Below, piece by piece: positions 9,186 through 17,574 of a stretch of DNA of 64,000 bases. Numbering within the stretch: position 1 is the first letter of the stretch; each line of letters begins with the position of its first letter. The DNA is from Catellatospora coxensis (lineage in GTDB: Bacteria > Actinomycetota > Actinomycetes > Mycobacteriales > Micromonosporaceae), in NCBI RefSeq assembly GCF_016862635.1, contig NZ_BONI01000012.1, positions 1 to 64,000 of the forward strand, written 5' to 3'. The notes under the pieces were generated by a model that did not search any database, had not been told where the DNA came from, and was given only the letters and a program-made list of their open reading frames with translations. The position numbers were made by a program, and so were the translations under genes.

Positions 9186-9742
9186 GCCTGCGGCCCCCAC
9201 TCCCCCGGCGCGGGCACGCCCGGCGGGCGGATCGCCTGGCGCTTGGAGCCGGTCTCCGACTCGCCCGGCTCCTTGGCCCCCGGCCACGGCTTGGCGACCC
9301 GGCTGGCCAGCACGAAGCTCTTGCGCAGCGGGTGGCCCTCGAACTCCGGCGGCAGCAGCAGCGGCTCCAGCGGGCCGGGGAAGCCGATGCCGAACATCTC
9401 GTACGTCTCCCGCTCGTGCCAGGCCGCGCCGGGATACACGTCCACGGCCGACGCGAGCGAGGCCCCCTCCACCGGCACCCGGGTGCGCACCAGCACGCCG
9501 TGCCGCGCGCTCGTCGACCACAGGTGCGCGACCACGTCGTAGCCCGCGTCCAGCTCGTCCACGGCCGACAGCCAGTCGAAGAAGTCGCAGCCCAGCACGT
9601 CGCGCGCGGCGGTCAGCGCGGGCAGCCAGGACGCGGCGGGCACGTCGACGACCGCGCGGGCGTACGGTCCGCCGCCCGACACGCCCGTCTGTGCGCCCGC
9701 GACGGCCTCCGCCAGGCGCGCTCCGATCTCCTCCGGCGTCAT
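9182..9742 (-). CDS. nuoC: NADH-quinone oxidoreductase subunit C
   Basis: A 186-residue 30-kDa subunit of the peripheral arm. The family signature is present as WHERETYEMFGIGFPG (108-123), followed by the EFEGHPLRKSF segment. The ATG at 9742 was chosen because AGGA lies eight bases upstream; the in-frame ATG at 9751 has no ribosome site. It is not fused to NuoD, which normally follows NuoC; the next gene is nuoH. It is first in the operon and divergent from a sigma factor gene at 9874. Confidence 0.88.
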   Translation of the reverse strand: MTPEEIGARLAEAVAGAQTGVSGGGPYARAVVDVPAASWLPALTAARDVLGCDFFDWLSAVDELDAGYDVVAHLWSTSARHGVLVRTRVPVEGASLASAVDVYPGAAWHERETYEMFGIGFPGPLEPLLLPPEFEGHPLRKSFVLASRVAKPWPGAKEPGESETGSKRQAIRPPGVPAPGEWGPQA

Positions 9743-9873
9743 GCCCGGCATCCTATGCCCGCGACCGGTCACCACGCCCCACCTCACCGGCGTCGGCCGT
9801 ACCAACGGCCCTCCGGCGCCTTTGATCAGACCCGCTATGCTGCGGCGGATTTCTGACACCCCTGGAGCTGCCC

Positions 9874-10374
9874 GTGACCGAACACCGCGAGTTCGCGGAG
9901 TTCTACAGCGCGTCGTTCCAGAAGCTCGCCGCCGCGCTGTACGTGTACACCGGGGACCTTGCCGAAGCCCAGGACGTGGTGCAGGAGGCCATGATCCGTG
10001 CGCTGGCCCGCTGGTCGACCGTGTCCATGTACGACGAGCCGGCCGCGTGGGTGCGCCGGGTCGCCTGGAACCTCGCCACCAGCCGCTGGCGGCGCGTACG
10101 GCGTGGTCTCGAACTGGCCTCCCGCGGGCATCGCGAGGAGCTCGCGCCGGGCCCGGAACCTGACCGGGTGGCCATCGTCGCCGCGCTGTCCGACCTGCCC
10201 ACCCGCCAGCGGCAGGCGGTGATCCTGCACTATCTGGAGGATCTGCCGATCGCGGAGATCGCTGCGATGATCGGGGTGGCCGAGGGCACCGTGAAGTCCT
10301 GGCTGCACCGGGCCCGGACCACCCTCGCCGACCGGCTGTCCGAGCTGGCCCCGGAGGAGGTCGACCGTGTCTGA
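9874..10374 (+). CDS. SigE-family ECF RNA polymerase sigma factor
   Basis: A 166-residue ECF sigma factor. Region 2 (about 7-77) contains the core-binding DVVQEAMIRALARW segment, and region 4 (about 97-153) contains the helix-turn-helix PIAEIAAMIGVAEGTVKSWLHRAR. There is no separate anti-sigma zinc-binding domain. The GTG at 9874 follows GGAG at a spacing of seven. Its 3' end overlaps the next gene by eight bases; that gene encodes a membrane protein likely to be its partner. It is divergent from nuoC with 131 bases between. Confidence 0.9.
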   Translation: MTEHREFAEFYSASFQKLAAALYVYTGDLAEAQDVVQEAMIRALARWSTVSMYDEPAAWVRRVAWNLATSRWRRVRRGLELASRGHREELAPGPEPDRVAIVAALSDLPTRQRQAVILHYLEDLPIAEIAAMIGVAEGTVKSWLHRARTTLADRLSELAPEEVDRV

Positions 10375-11191
10375 CGACCTACGCCGCCTGCTCGCCGACG
10401 CCGGCCGAGCCGCTCTGCCGCACGTGCGCCCACCCGGTCACGAGGCCGCCCGCCGGACCCTGCGGCGACGCCGGGTCACGCGGGTGTCGGGGTTGGCCGT
10501 GGTGCTGGCGCTGGCGCTCGTCCTCGGCACGAACCTCATCCCTCGGTCCACGTCGCCGGTGCCGCCGCTGCTGCCGACCCCGTCCACGGGTCCGACCGTC
10601 GACCCGTCGGCCTCGCCGTCCTGGCCCGCGGCGACGCCGACGGTCCTGCTGTCGACGACCCCCGTGCCGTCACCGGGCCCGGGTGGCTCTCCGTCACCCG
10701 GAACGCCGCCCAGCGGCACGCCGCGGCCGACCGGGCAGCCGGTGGCGAACCCGGACCCGGGTGCCAGCCCCTCCCCGTCTCCCTCACCGCCGCCGCCTGC
10801 CTGCGTGGACATCGTGATCCCGCAGATCACCAATGCGGCGACGCCCGCCCCTGCCACGATCACGTTCAGCATCGCCCCGGCCGACCTGGACCGGCTCTGC
10901 GAGGGCTGGGAGATCCACGTGAGCTGGGCGGCCTACTACACCTACAACGCGGAGGTCCAGATGTACTCCACCGGCGACGACTTCGTGCTCACCGCCGCGT
11001 CGCCGACCCGGACCCGCCGGCTCGGCGGCGAGTACGGCTGCCCCGGCGATCGCTACTTCTACTTCGGCAGCCTCCCGACGCTGCCCGACACGTTCCCGCG
11101 TGGCGAGCACCTCGACCTGCCGTCGTGGGCACCGGGCCGCACCACGGGCGTCTTCCTGCGCCACTACCTGGTGCCGCCGGAGGACTGCTGA
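10367..11191 (+). CDS. Membrane-anchored partner of the ECF sigma factor
   Basis: A 274-residue protein with a basic cytoplasmic tail (1-40), one transmembrane helix (about 41-58), a long Pro/Ser/Thr-rich linker (about 62-143) and an exported C-terminal domain with four cysteines, the last at the C-terminus. I recognise no enzymatic family. The GTG start at 10367 has GAGGAGG upstream and overlaps the sigma gene, so the two are co-translated. An anti-sigma or sensor role is inferred from layout only. The fused sigma protein at 52372 has the same order of parts in one chain. Confidence 0.8.
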   Translation: MSDDLRRLLADAGRAALPHVRPPGHEAARRTLRRRRVTRVSGLAVVLALALVLGTNLIPRSTSPVPPLLPTPSTGPTVDPSASPSWPAATPTVLLSTTPVPSPGPGGSPSPGTPPSGTPRPTGQPVANPDPGASPSPSPSPPPPACVDIVIPQITNAATPAPATITFSIAPADLDRLCEGWEIHVSWAAYYTYNAEVQMYSTGDDFVLTAASPTRTRRLGGEYGCPGDRYFYFGSLPTLPDTFPRGEHLDLPSWAPGRTTGVFLRHYLVPPEDC

Positions 11192-11201
11192 GACTGCGGC
11201 G

Positions 11202-12509
11202 TCACACGCCCGGGATCGCGCCGTTGCGGAACAGGTCGACGAAGAGCTGGTGGTCGCCGCGGGCCTGGGCGCCGTACGCGTGCGCGAACTCGACCAGCCC
11301 GGTGGTGAACCCGGCCTCGTCGCGGTCGAGTTCGGCGACGATCGCCTCCTCGGTGGAGAAGTCGACCAGGTCGTGGCTCGACTCGTCGTCGGCGACCGAG
11401 TGCATGCGGGCCACCGCCCGGCCCAGCTCACGTACCACGCTGACCAGCTCGTCGGGTTCGTTGACGTCGGACCAGTCCAGGTCTGCGGCGTACGGCGACA
11501 CCTCGGCGACGAGCTGACCGACCCCGTCCAGCTCGGTGTAGCCCAGCCAGGCGTCGGCGGCGGCCTGCAGGGCGCGCTGCGACTCGGCGGTGCGGTGGCC
11601 CTGGTGCAGGAAGTAGCCGCGTACCCGCGCGTCGTCGATGTGCCGGGCCACGGCCGGGGTCTGCGCCTGCTTCATGTAGACGACCACGTCGTTCTCCAGC
11701 GCCTGGGTGTGCCCCTCCAGCAGCAGGCTGTACGACGGCAGCCCCGCCGAGCCGATGCCCACGCCCTTGCGCAGCACCACGTCCTTGATGGTGCGCTCGA
11801 CGCGCTCGTGGCCGGTGTGCGCGTGGTGCGGGTTCAGCGTGCCCAGGTAGCCACGGAACGCCTCCTCCACCGCGGCCCGGGTCGGCGTGTCGATCCGGTA
11901 CACGCCGTCGCGCTCGACGAAGCGGCGCTCGTACCGGTCGATCACGGTCATGCCCTGCAGCAGGTCCACCCGGGTGTTGAGGCGGGCCTGCTGGAGCACC
12001 CGGTGCAGCGGGCCGGTGGTGGTGGACAGGGTCAGCGAGCCGATGGCGTCGTCGCCGCCGAGCGCGATGGCCCGCAGCTCGGCCAGGTACGCCCCGGCGA
12101 AGTCCTTGATCAGGTAGCCGATGGTCTCGTCGGACAGCGCCTTGGCGTAACCGAGCAGGGCGATGCTGGCGCACAGCCGCCGCAGGTCCCACAGGAAGGG
12201 GCCGACGTACGCCTCGTCGAAGTCGTTGACGTTGAAGACCAGCACACCCTCGGCGTTCATGTAGGTGCCGAAGTTCTCCGCGTGCAGGTCACCGTGGATC
12301 CACACCCGGCTGGTCTGCGGGGTCAGGAAGGTGTCGTCGGCGTACTCGCCGTTCATGTCGGCGTAGAACAGGGACGCGCTGCCGCGGTAGAACGCGAACG
12401 CGCTGGACGCCATCTTGCGGAACTTGCGCCGGAACGCGGCCGGCTCGGCCGTCATCAGCGGACCGAACTCGGTGACCAGCACGTCCAGGATCTGCTCGGA
12501 ACGCGTCAT
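11202..12509 (-). CDS. DUF2252 family protein (kinase-like fold)
   Basis: A 435-residue protein matching the DUF2252 family. It has the aminoglycoside-phosphotransferase-like motifs VWIHGDLHAENFG (a Brenner-type catalytic loop) and VNDFDEA (the metal-binding Asp). The substrate is unknown. The frame extends to 12611, but the ATG at 12509 gives the usual family start MTRSEQILD; no clear ribosome site is seen. It converges on the sigma/membrane-protein pair with only 10 bases between stops, and its start lies 117 bases from the nuoB stop. Confidence 0.85.
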   Translation of the reverse strand: MTRSEQILDVLVTEFGPLMTAEPAAFRRKFRKMASSAFAFYRGSASLFYADMNGEYADDTFLTPQTSRVWIHGDLHAENFGTYMNAEGVLVFNVNDFDEAYVGPFLWDLRRLCASIALLGYAKALSDETIGYLIKDFAGAYLAELRAIALGGDDAIGSLTLSTTTGPLHRVLQQARLNTRVDLLQGMTVIDRYERRFVERDGVYRIDTPTRAAVEEAFRGYLGTLNPHHAHTGHERVERTIKDVVLRKGVGIGSAGLPSYSLLLEGHTQALENDVVVYMKQAQTPAVARHIDDARVRGYFLHQGHRTAESQRALQAAADAWLGYTELDGVGQLVAEVSPYAADLDWSDVNEPDELVSVVRELGRAVARMHSVADDESSHDLVDFSTEEAIVAELDRDEAGFTTGLVEFAHAYGAQARGDHQLFVDLFRNGAIPGV

Positions 12510-12626
12510 GTGCCGAACGCTAACGCGCGACCGCAACCGCCCGCTGCGGAAACAGACCATGGCTCGTCCCGGCGCGCCGCCGCTCTCGCGGCGCGCCAAG
12601 CGACTCCCCACGGTCTGCAGGACAGG

Positions 12627-13148
12627 TCAGGCAGGTGGTGACACGATCGGGGCGGTCAGCGCAGCCGGGTCGGGGCGGTGCACGCCGCCGAAGCCGGACT
12701 GCTCCGCGGCGATCTTCTCCTGCAGGCGCAGGATGCCGTGCAGCAGCGCTTCGGGCCGCGGCGGGCAGCCGGGCACGTACACGTCCACCGGGATGATCTG
12801 GTCCACGCCCTTGGTCACCGAGTACGAGTCCCAGTACGGCCCGCCGCAGTTGCTGCACGCGCCGAAGGAGATGACGTACTTCGGCTCGGGCATCTGGTCG
12901 TACAGCCGCTTGATGGCCGGGGCCATCTTGTCGGTGACCGTGCCCGACACGACCATCAGGTCGGCCTGGCGCGGGCCGTGCGCGAACGGGATCACGCCGA
13001 GGCGCATGAAGTCGTGCCGGCCCATGCTGCTGGCGATGAACTCGATCGCGCAGCAGGCCAGCCCGAAGTTGAACACCCACAGCGAGTAGCGCCGACCCCA
13101 GTTCAGCACGAACTTGATCGGGTCTCCGAGCACCGAGGGCAGAGCCAT
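12627..13148 (-). CDS. nuoB: NADH-quinone oxidoreductase subunit B, detached
   Basis: A 173-residue subunit that binds the terminal cluster N2. All four ligands are present: adjacent C32-C33, C98 in GACSNCGG, and C128 in PGCPPRPE. It should therefore be a working subunit. It is separated from nuoC by the sigma pair and the DUF2252 gene, and sits just downstream (10 bases) of a hypothetical gene on the same strand, with which it is probably transcribed. No nuoD follows. Confidence 0.95.
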   Translation of the reverse strand: MALPSVLGDPIKFVLNWGRRYSLWVFNFGLACCAIEFIASSMGRHDFMRLGVIPFAHGPRQADLMVVSGTVTDKMAPAIKRLYDQMPEPKYVISFGACSNCGGPYWDSYSVTKGVDQIIPVDVYVPGCPPRPEALLHGILRLQEKIAAEQSGFGGVHRPDPAALTAPIVSPPA

Positions 13149-13158
13149 ACCAGGAAGC

Positions 13159-14178
13159 CTAAGCGCTCGGCGGGACGTAGCCCAGCCAGGCGTCGACCTC
13201 TTCCTGAGTCAGGATGCGGTCGACGCGGACCTGGGCGGTGATCGGGAAGCGCCGCCCCGGCCGCCAGTGCCGGCTGTAGCGGGCGTCGTCGAGCACCAGG
13301 ATGCGGGAGCCGCTGACCACGGCGATGTCGGCCGGCCCGGCCTCGTTGCGCATGGTCGCGCCGGTCGCGTCGGTGAGGTGGAAGCTGTCGTCCACATGCT
13401 CCAGCACGGTGCCGTCCGGCCCGTGCTGGAACGCGCTGACCCAGCGCGCGTCGGGCCGCTTGCCCTGCACCAGGCCCGCGCCGATGAGCGCGTCGGCGAG
13501 CAGGGTCTGCAGCTGGAAGTTGTCGGCCACGCCGCTGACGAACACCATCGCCCCGCGCCGGGTCGGCCGGTGCAGCACGAGCAGGTGCTCGTCGATGATG
13601 CGCAGCGCCAGGATGAGCCGCATGAACGCGGGCGCGGCCGAGTGCAGCGGGTCGACCTGCGCGGTCCAGGGGGTGCGGTCGCCGAGCTGGGCCCGCGCCT
13701 CGGCGTGGTGCAGGCAGGCCACCGCGGCCAGCGCCCAGTGCGGGGCGTCGCGCCACGCCGCGACCAGCGGCATCGCCCGGTCCGGGCCGAGCTGCGAGGC
13801 CAGCAGTCCGGTCGCCACGGTGATGTCCATCTGCGTGCGCTCCGGCAGCGGCCGGCCGCCGCCGTACGCCATCCAGGCGTCGATGAACGCGTGCGTGCCG
13901 GTCAGCGCGCTGCCGAGGCGCTCCAGCACGATCCGGGTGAGCGGGCCGGGCGAGCCGCCCAGCTCGACGAGCGCGCCCGCGGCGGTGGCCGCGGTGGCCG
14001 CGACGAACGGGATCGGCGCCGCCCCGATCGCCGGGGCCAGGTGGGTCACCGCCGGGGTCAGCTCGTGCGCCGGGGCGAGCCGCGCGGCCTGCACCAGCGG
14101 TGCCACCGCGGCCAGCGCGGAGTTCACGTCCTGGCCGAGGACGAGCTGGTGGAACCGCTGAACCTGCTGCACGAACAT
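13159..14178 (-). CDS. Hypothetical protein upstream of nuoB
   Basis: A 339-residue protein I cannot assign to a family. It is rich in alanine and leucine, mostly predicted alpha-helical in the first half, with no signal peptide or clear membrane helix. The second half has a compact alpha/beta region including [19 protein letters not shown] and a closing segment with [12 protein letters not shown]. No catalytic motif is obvious. Its stop lies 10 bases before the nuoB ATG, so co-expression is likely; whether it helps the isolated nuoB is unknown. Codon use and composition match the neighbours, supporting a real gene. Confidence 0.75.
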   Translation of the reverse strand: MFVQQVQRFHQLVLGQDVNSALAAVAPLVQAARLAPAHELTPAVTHLAPAIGAAPIPFVAATAATAAGALVELGGSPGPLTRIVLERLGSALTGTHAFIDAWMAYGGGRPLPERTQMDITVATGLLASQLGPDRAMPLVAAWRDAPHWALAAVACLHHAEARAQLGDRTPWTAQVDPLHSAAPAFMRLILALRIIDEHLLVLHRPTRRGAMVFVSGVADNFQLQTLLADALIGAGLVQGKRPDARWVSAFQHGPDGTVLEHVDDSFHLTDATGATMRNEAGPADIAVVSGSRILVLDDARYSRHWRPGRRFPITAQVRVDRILTQEEVDAWLGYVPPSA

Positions 14179-14221
14179 GTGGCGTGCACCCTCCCCTGAG
14201 GTCTGTCCGCGAGACGTGGAG

Positions 14222-15610
14222 CTAGCTGGCCGGAGCCGCGGCGGGCAGCGGTTCGCGGTTCTCGGTCACGGCCGGGTCGCCGCCGAGGTCGTACCCGCGC
14301 AGCAGCACGAGCGCGATGCCCACGATAAGACCCGGCACCACGGTGAACCCGAGCAGTACTCCCGTCTTCGCGAGATCGCTCTGCGCGACCGTCTCACCTG
14401 CGGTGGTGGAGATGTAACCGAAGAGCTGGAGCACGATGCCGAAGATGAACGGGCCGAGCGCGAGACCCAGGGTCTCCCCCGCGGTCCACACGCCGGTGAA
14501 CACGCCGGCCTGCCGCTTGCCGGTGCGCGCGGTGTCGTACGCGATGCAGTCGGGCAGCATCGACAGGCCGAACAGCTGCTGGCCGGCGTAGCCGAAGCCC
14601 ATCACCGCGATGATCGAGTAGATCGTCCAGTGCGGCAGCAGCGGGGCGGCCGCGAGCGCGAGCGTCGCCACGGTGAGCGTGATCGAGGCGACCACGTAGC
14701 CCTTGAGCTTGCCGAGGCGCTCGCCGACCCGCCGCCACAGCGGCATCACGAACAGCGCCGGGCTGACCACGACCACGAACAGGGCGGTGGTGGTGCCCGC
14801 GTCGCCGAGCACGTGCTTGGCGAAGTACTCGACGCCGCCGAGCATGCAGGCCACCCCGGTCGACTGGGCCACGAAGCAGGCGACCAGCACCCGGAACGGC
14901 CGGTTCGCGGCGACCACCTTGAGCTGGGCGCGCAGCGACGGCTCGCTGGCGGTGATGGTGCCGGTCGGGGCGGAGCGGGTGCTCCAGAAGACGATCAGCG
15001 TGCCGGCCACCATGATCGAGGCGACGAACAGCGCCATCCAGCGGTAGCCGGGCAGGCCGCCGCCCATCGCGTCGCGGATGATCGGGGCCATCGCGCCGGA
15101 GACCAGGATCGACGTGGCCAGCAGCGCGACCCGCCAGGTCATCAGGCGGGTGCGCTCGGAGTAGGAGCCGGTCATCTCGGCGGGCATGGCCACGTACGGC
15201 ACCTGGAAGAACGCGAACGCGGTGGCGGTGAGCAGGAACATCACCGCGACGTACAGGCCCGCCTGGCCGCCGTCCCCGAACGGGGCCATGAACAGCAGCG
15301 CGAACAGCACGGCCATGCCCAGGCCGGCGAAGAGCAGGTAGGGGCGGCGGGCGCCCCAGCGGGTCTGGGTGCGGTCCGAGATCCGGCCGACCACGGGGTT
15401 GAGCATGACGTCCCAGGCCTTGGGGAGCAGCACGAGCAGGCCCGCCAGGCCGGCGGCGACACCCAGGGTGTCGGTCAGGTACGGCAGCAGCAGCAGGCCC
15501 GGGACGGTGCCGAAAGCACCGGTCACCAGGGAGCCGAGCGAATATCCGACTCGCACTCGAGTGGGAAGCGCTTCGTCCGGGGCCTCCATCACCTCCACAC
15601 TGGATGTCAT
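14222..15610 (-). CDS. GPH/MFS-2 type sugar-cation symporter family transporter
   Basis: A 462-residue, 12-helix transporter of the glycoside-pentoside-hexuronide branch of the MFS. The family's loop after helix 2 is seen as DVMLNPVVGRISDRTQTRWGARRPY. The substrate cannot be read from the sequence. The ATG at 15610 is used; an internal ATG at 15589 has GGAGG upstream but too close, so the start is uncertain by seven codons. It is divergent from the gamma-glutamyltransferase-like gene with only 28 bases between starts, so their promoters must overlap each other or the coding ends. Confidence 0.85.
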   Translation of the reverse strand: MTSSVEVMEAPDEALPTRVRVGYSLGSLVTGAFGTVPGLLLLPYLTDTLGVAAGLAGLLVLLPKAWDVMLNPVVGRISDRTQTRWGARRPYLLFAGLGMAVLFALLFMAPFGDGGQAGLYVAVMFLLTATAFAFFQVPYVAMPAEMTGSYSERTRLMTWRVALLATSILVSGAMAPIIRDAMGGGLPGYRWMALFVASIMVAGTLIVFWSTRSAPTGTITASEPSLRAQLKVVAANRPFRVLVACFVAQSTGVACMLGGVEYFAKHVLGDAGTTTALFVVVVSPALFVMPLWRRVGERLGKLKGYVVASITLTVATLALAAAPLLPHWTIYSIIAVMGFGYAGQQLFGLSMLPDCIAYDTARTGKRQAGVFTGVWTAGETLGLALGPFIFGIVLQLFGYISTTAGETVAQSDLAKTGVLLGFTVVPGLIVGIALVLLRGYDLGGDPAVTENREPLPAAAPAS

Positions 15611-15638
15611 GAGCGCGGATGGTACGGGAGGCGAGTGA

Positions 15639-17042
15639 ATGCTGGTACCTGCCGGTGTGGCAGCTGGCCATCCGGCCACCGCTGAGGTAGGCCTTCGGGT
15701 ACTGCGGATGGGCGGAACGGCGGCCGACGCGGGAGTCGCCGCGACCCTGGCCGCCTGCGTCGCCGAGACCATCTTCACGGGGCTGGGCGGCGGCGGATTC
15801 GCCACATACTACGAATCTTCGACCGGTCGCGTAACCTGCCTTGATTTCTTCGTCGCGATGCCCGGCCTGGATAGGGATCGTAAGCCGGAGCCGATGACGC
15901 CGATCGCGGTCCGGTTCGGCGAGGTGCCGCTGCCGTACGAGATCGGCGGAGCCTCGGTCGCGGTGCCCGGCCTGCCCGCCGGATGTGGCGAGATTCACTC
16001 ACGTTGGGGGGCGCTGCCCTGGGCCGACGTCGTCGCGCCCGCCGCCGAGCTGGCCCGCGCGGGGGTCGCCATGCCGTTCGCGCACGCGATCACGCTGCCC
16101 TCGCTGATCGAGGCCATGCTGCCCGGCCAGGGCGGACCCGCGTACGCCCCGGGCGGGCGGCTGCTGCAGGGCGGGGACCGGCTGTACCACGCCGGGCTCG
16201 CCGACGCGCTGGAGATCATCGCCGCGGAAGGGCCGGCGACCTGCTACACCGGCAAGCTGGGCGCGGCGACCGTCGAGTCGGTACGCGCCGACGGCGGGGC
16301 GCTCGGGCCGCTCGACCTGTCCGCGTACCAGGTGCTCGAACGGGCGGTGACCACCGCCGAGCTGGCCGGGCACACCGTGCACGGCCGCGCCGACCTCAAC
16401 CGCACCGTGCAGACCCTGCGCGGGCTGCCCCCGGACCTCGCCGACCTGCCCCGGCCCGAACGCGCCGTGGTGCTCGCCGGGGCGCTCGACGTACGCGGCC
16501 CCGACGACCGGCTCGGCGACACCACCAACGTCACCGCCGTCGACGCCGCCGGCAACGCCTGCGTCATCACCACCACCCTCGGCCTCGGCTCCGGGGTCTG
16601 GCTGCCGGGGCTGGGCGTGCACCTGAACTCGATGCTCGGCGAGGGCGAGCTGTACTCCGGCGAGCTGCCCCCCGGCGAGCGCCTCGCCTCGATGATGTGC
16701 CCGCTCGTCGTGCTCGACCCCGGCGGCGGGCTGCGGCTGGCCATCGGCTCCGCCGGGGCGTCCCGCATCCGCTCCGCGCTCCTGCGCACCCTGATCGGCG
16801 TTCTCATCGACGGCCTGGACACCCCGGACGCCGTACGCGCCCCCCGCCTGCACCCGGTCGACGACGTCGTCCACGTCGAGCCCCACTTCCCGGTCCCCGA
16901 GGAGATGGCACTCGCCGAAGCCGGCTACACCGTCAACCGCTGGCCGTCCCGCAGCCACTACTTCGGCGGCGTCTCCGCCATCGGCACCGCCGGCGCCTCC
17001 GGCGACCCCCGCCGCGGCGGCGCCGCCCGCCTCACACCCTGA
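15639..17042 (+). CDS. Gamma-glutamyltransferase-like protein with altered substrate pocket
   Basis: A 467-residue Ntn-hydrolase of the gamma-glutamyltransferase family, shorter than typical members (about 530-580). The autocleavage/nucleophile site is recognisable as DTTNVTAVDAAGN with Thr295. The conserved Arg-Glu of the usual LDFREtAP motif is replaced by LDFFVAMP (68-75), and the oxyanion segment reads IGSAGASRI. In classical enzymes that Arg binds the substrate alpha-carboxylate, so a different substrate is likely. There is no signal peptide. GGGAGG precedes the ATG by seven bases. It is divergent from a transporter, possibly the same pathway. Confidence 0.82.
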   Translation: MLVPAGVAAGHPATAEVGLRVLRMGGTAADAGVAATLAACVAETIFTGLGGGGFATYYESSTGRVTCLDFFVAMPGLDRDRKPEPMTPIAVRFGEVPLPYEIGGASVAVPGLPAGCGEIHSRWGALPWADVVAPAAELARAGVAMPFAHAITLPSLIEAMLPGQGGPAYAPGGRLLQGGDRLYHAGLADALEIIAAEGPATCYTGKLGAATVESVRADGGALGPLDLSAYQVLERAVTTAELAGHTVHGRADLNRTVQTLRGLPPDLADLPRPERAVVLAGALDVRGPDDRLGDTTNVTAVDAAGNACVITTTLGLGSGVWLPGLGVHLNSMLGEGELYSGELPPGERLASMMCPLVVLDPGGGLRLAIGSAGASRIRSALLRTLIGVLIDGLDTPDAVRAPRLHPVDDVVHVEPHFPVPEEMALAEAGYTVNRWPSRSHYFGGVSAIGTAGASGDPRRGGAARLTP

Positions 17043-17047
17043 TTCGC

Positions 17048-17108
17048 GTTGATCATGAACTTATGGCACGGCTCGACGGCGCGTCACGGCCATAACTTCA
17101 TGATCAAC
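17048..17108. repeat. 60-nt palindromic repeat, copy F1
   Basis: The arms begin GTTGATCATGAACTTATGGC and pair with one mismatch. It lies between the convergent stops of the gamma-glutamyltransferase-like gene and the ATL gene. Its reverse complement matches copies at 17436-17495 and 22603-22662, including the interior CGCCGTCGAGCCGTGCC. Confidence 0.85.
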
Positions 17109-17128
17109 AAGGCGGCCCGGGGGTGGGG

Positions 17129-17422
17129 TCAGTTGATGGCGGAGGTGGCGACGTGGTCGCCGCGGAAGGGGACGCCCTCGGCGATCAGGCGGCGGCGAGC
17201 CTCGTTCTCGTGGCCCGGAGGCAGGCGGCCGCCGGCGCCGACGACGCGGTGCCAGGGCACCCCTCCCCCGTGCCGCGCCATGATCGTGCCGACGCGGCGG
17301 GCGGAGTTGCGGCCGGACTCGTCCGCGAGCGCGTCGGCGATCGCCCCGTAGGTCATCACACGTCCGGGCGGGATCGCCTCGACCATCTTCAGCACCGCTT
17401 CGGTGTACTCCTCGGGAGTCAT
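17129..17422 (-). CDS. Alkyltransferase-like DNA repair protein (ATL)
   Basis: A 97-residue protein matching only the DNA-binding domain of O6-alkylguanine-DNA alkyltransferases. The active-site motif is PWHRVV instead of PCHRVV, so the alkyl-accepting cysteine is replaced by tryptophan, the hallmark of ATL proteins. These bind O6-alkylguanine, flip it out and hand the lesion to nucleotide excision repair. The Arg-finger region ESGRNSARRVG and the recognition helix are intact. The gene is bracketed by oppositely oriented copies of a 60-nt repeat, 20 bases beyond its stop and 13 bases before its start. Confidence 0.92.
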   Translation of the reverse strand: MTPEEYTEAVLKMVEAIPPGRVMTYGAIADALADESGRNSARRVGTIMARHGGGVPWHRVVGAGGRLPPGHENEARRRLIAEGVPFRGDHVATSAIN

Positions 17423-17435
17423 AGCCGAAGGCTAA

Positions 17436-17495
17436 TTGATCAGGAAGTTGTGCACGCGACACGCCGTCGAGCCGTGCCATAAGTTCATGATCAAC
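17436..17495. repeat. 60-nt palindromic repeat, copy F2
   Basis: The right arm GCCATAAGTTCATGATCAAC is intact, but the left arm is degraded (TTGATCAGGAAGTTGTGCAC). The interior CGCGACACGCCGTCGAGCCG matches copy F3. It lies between the divergent starts of the ATL gene and proB, in the opposite orientation to F1. Confidence 0.8.
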
Positions 17496-17574
17496 GCAGG
17501 AGAGGGGTGGTGGGGCGCGCCAGTGGGTGGGATCGGTGCGGGGTGGGCGGGAGGTGGGGCGGCAGAATGGGTTG

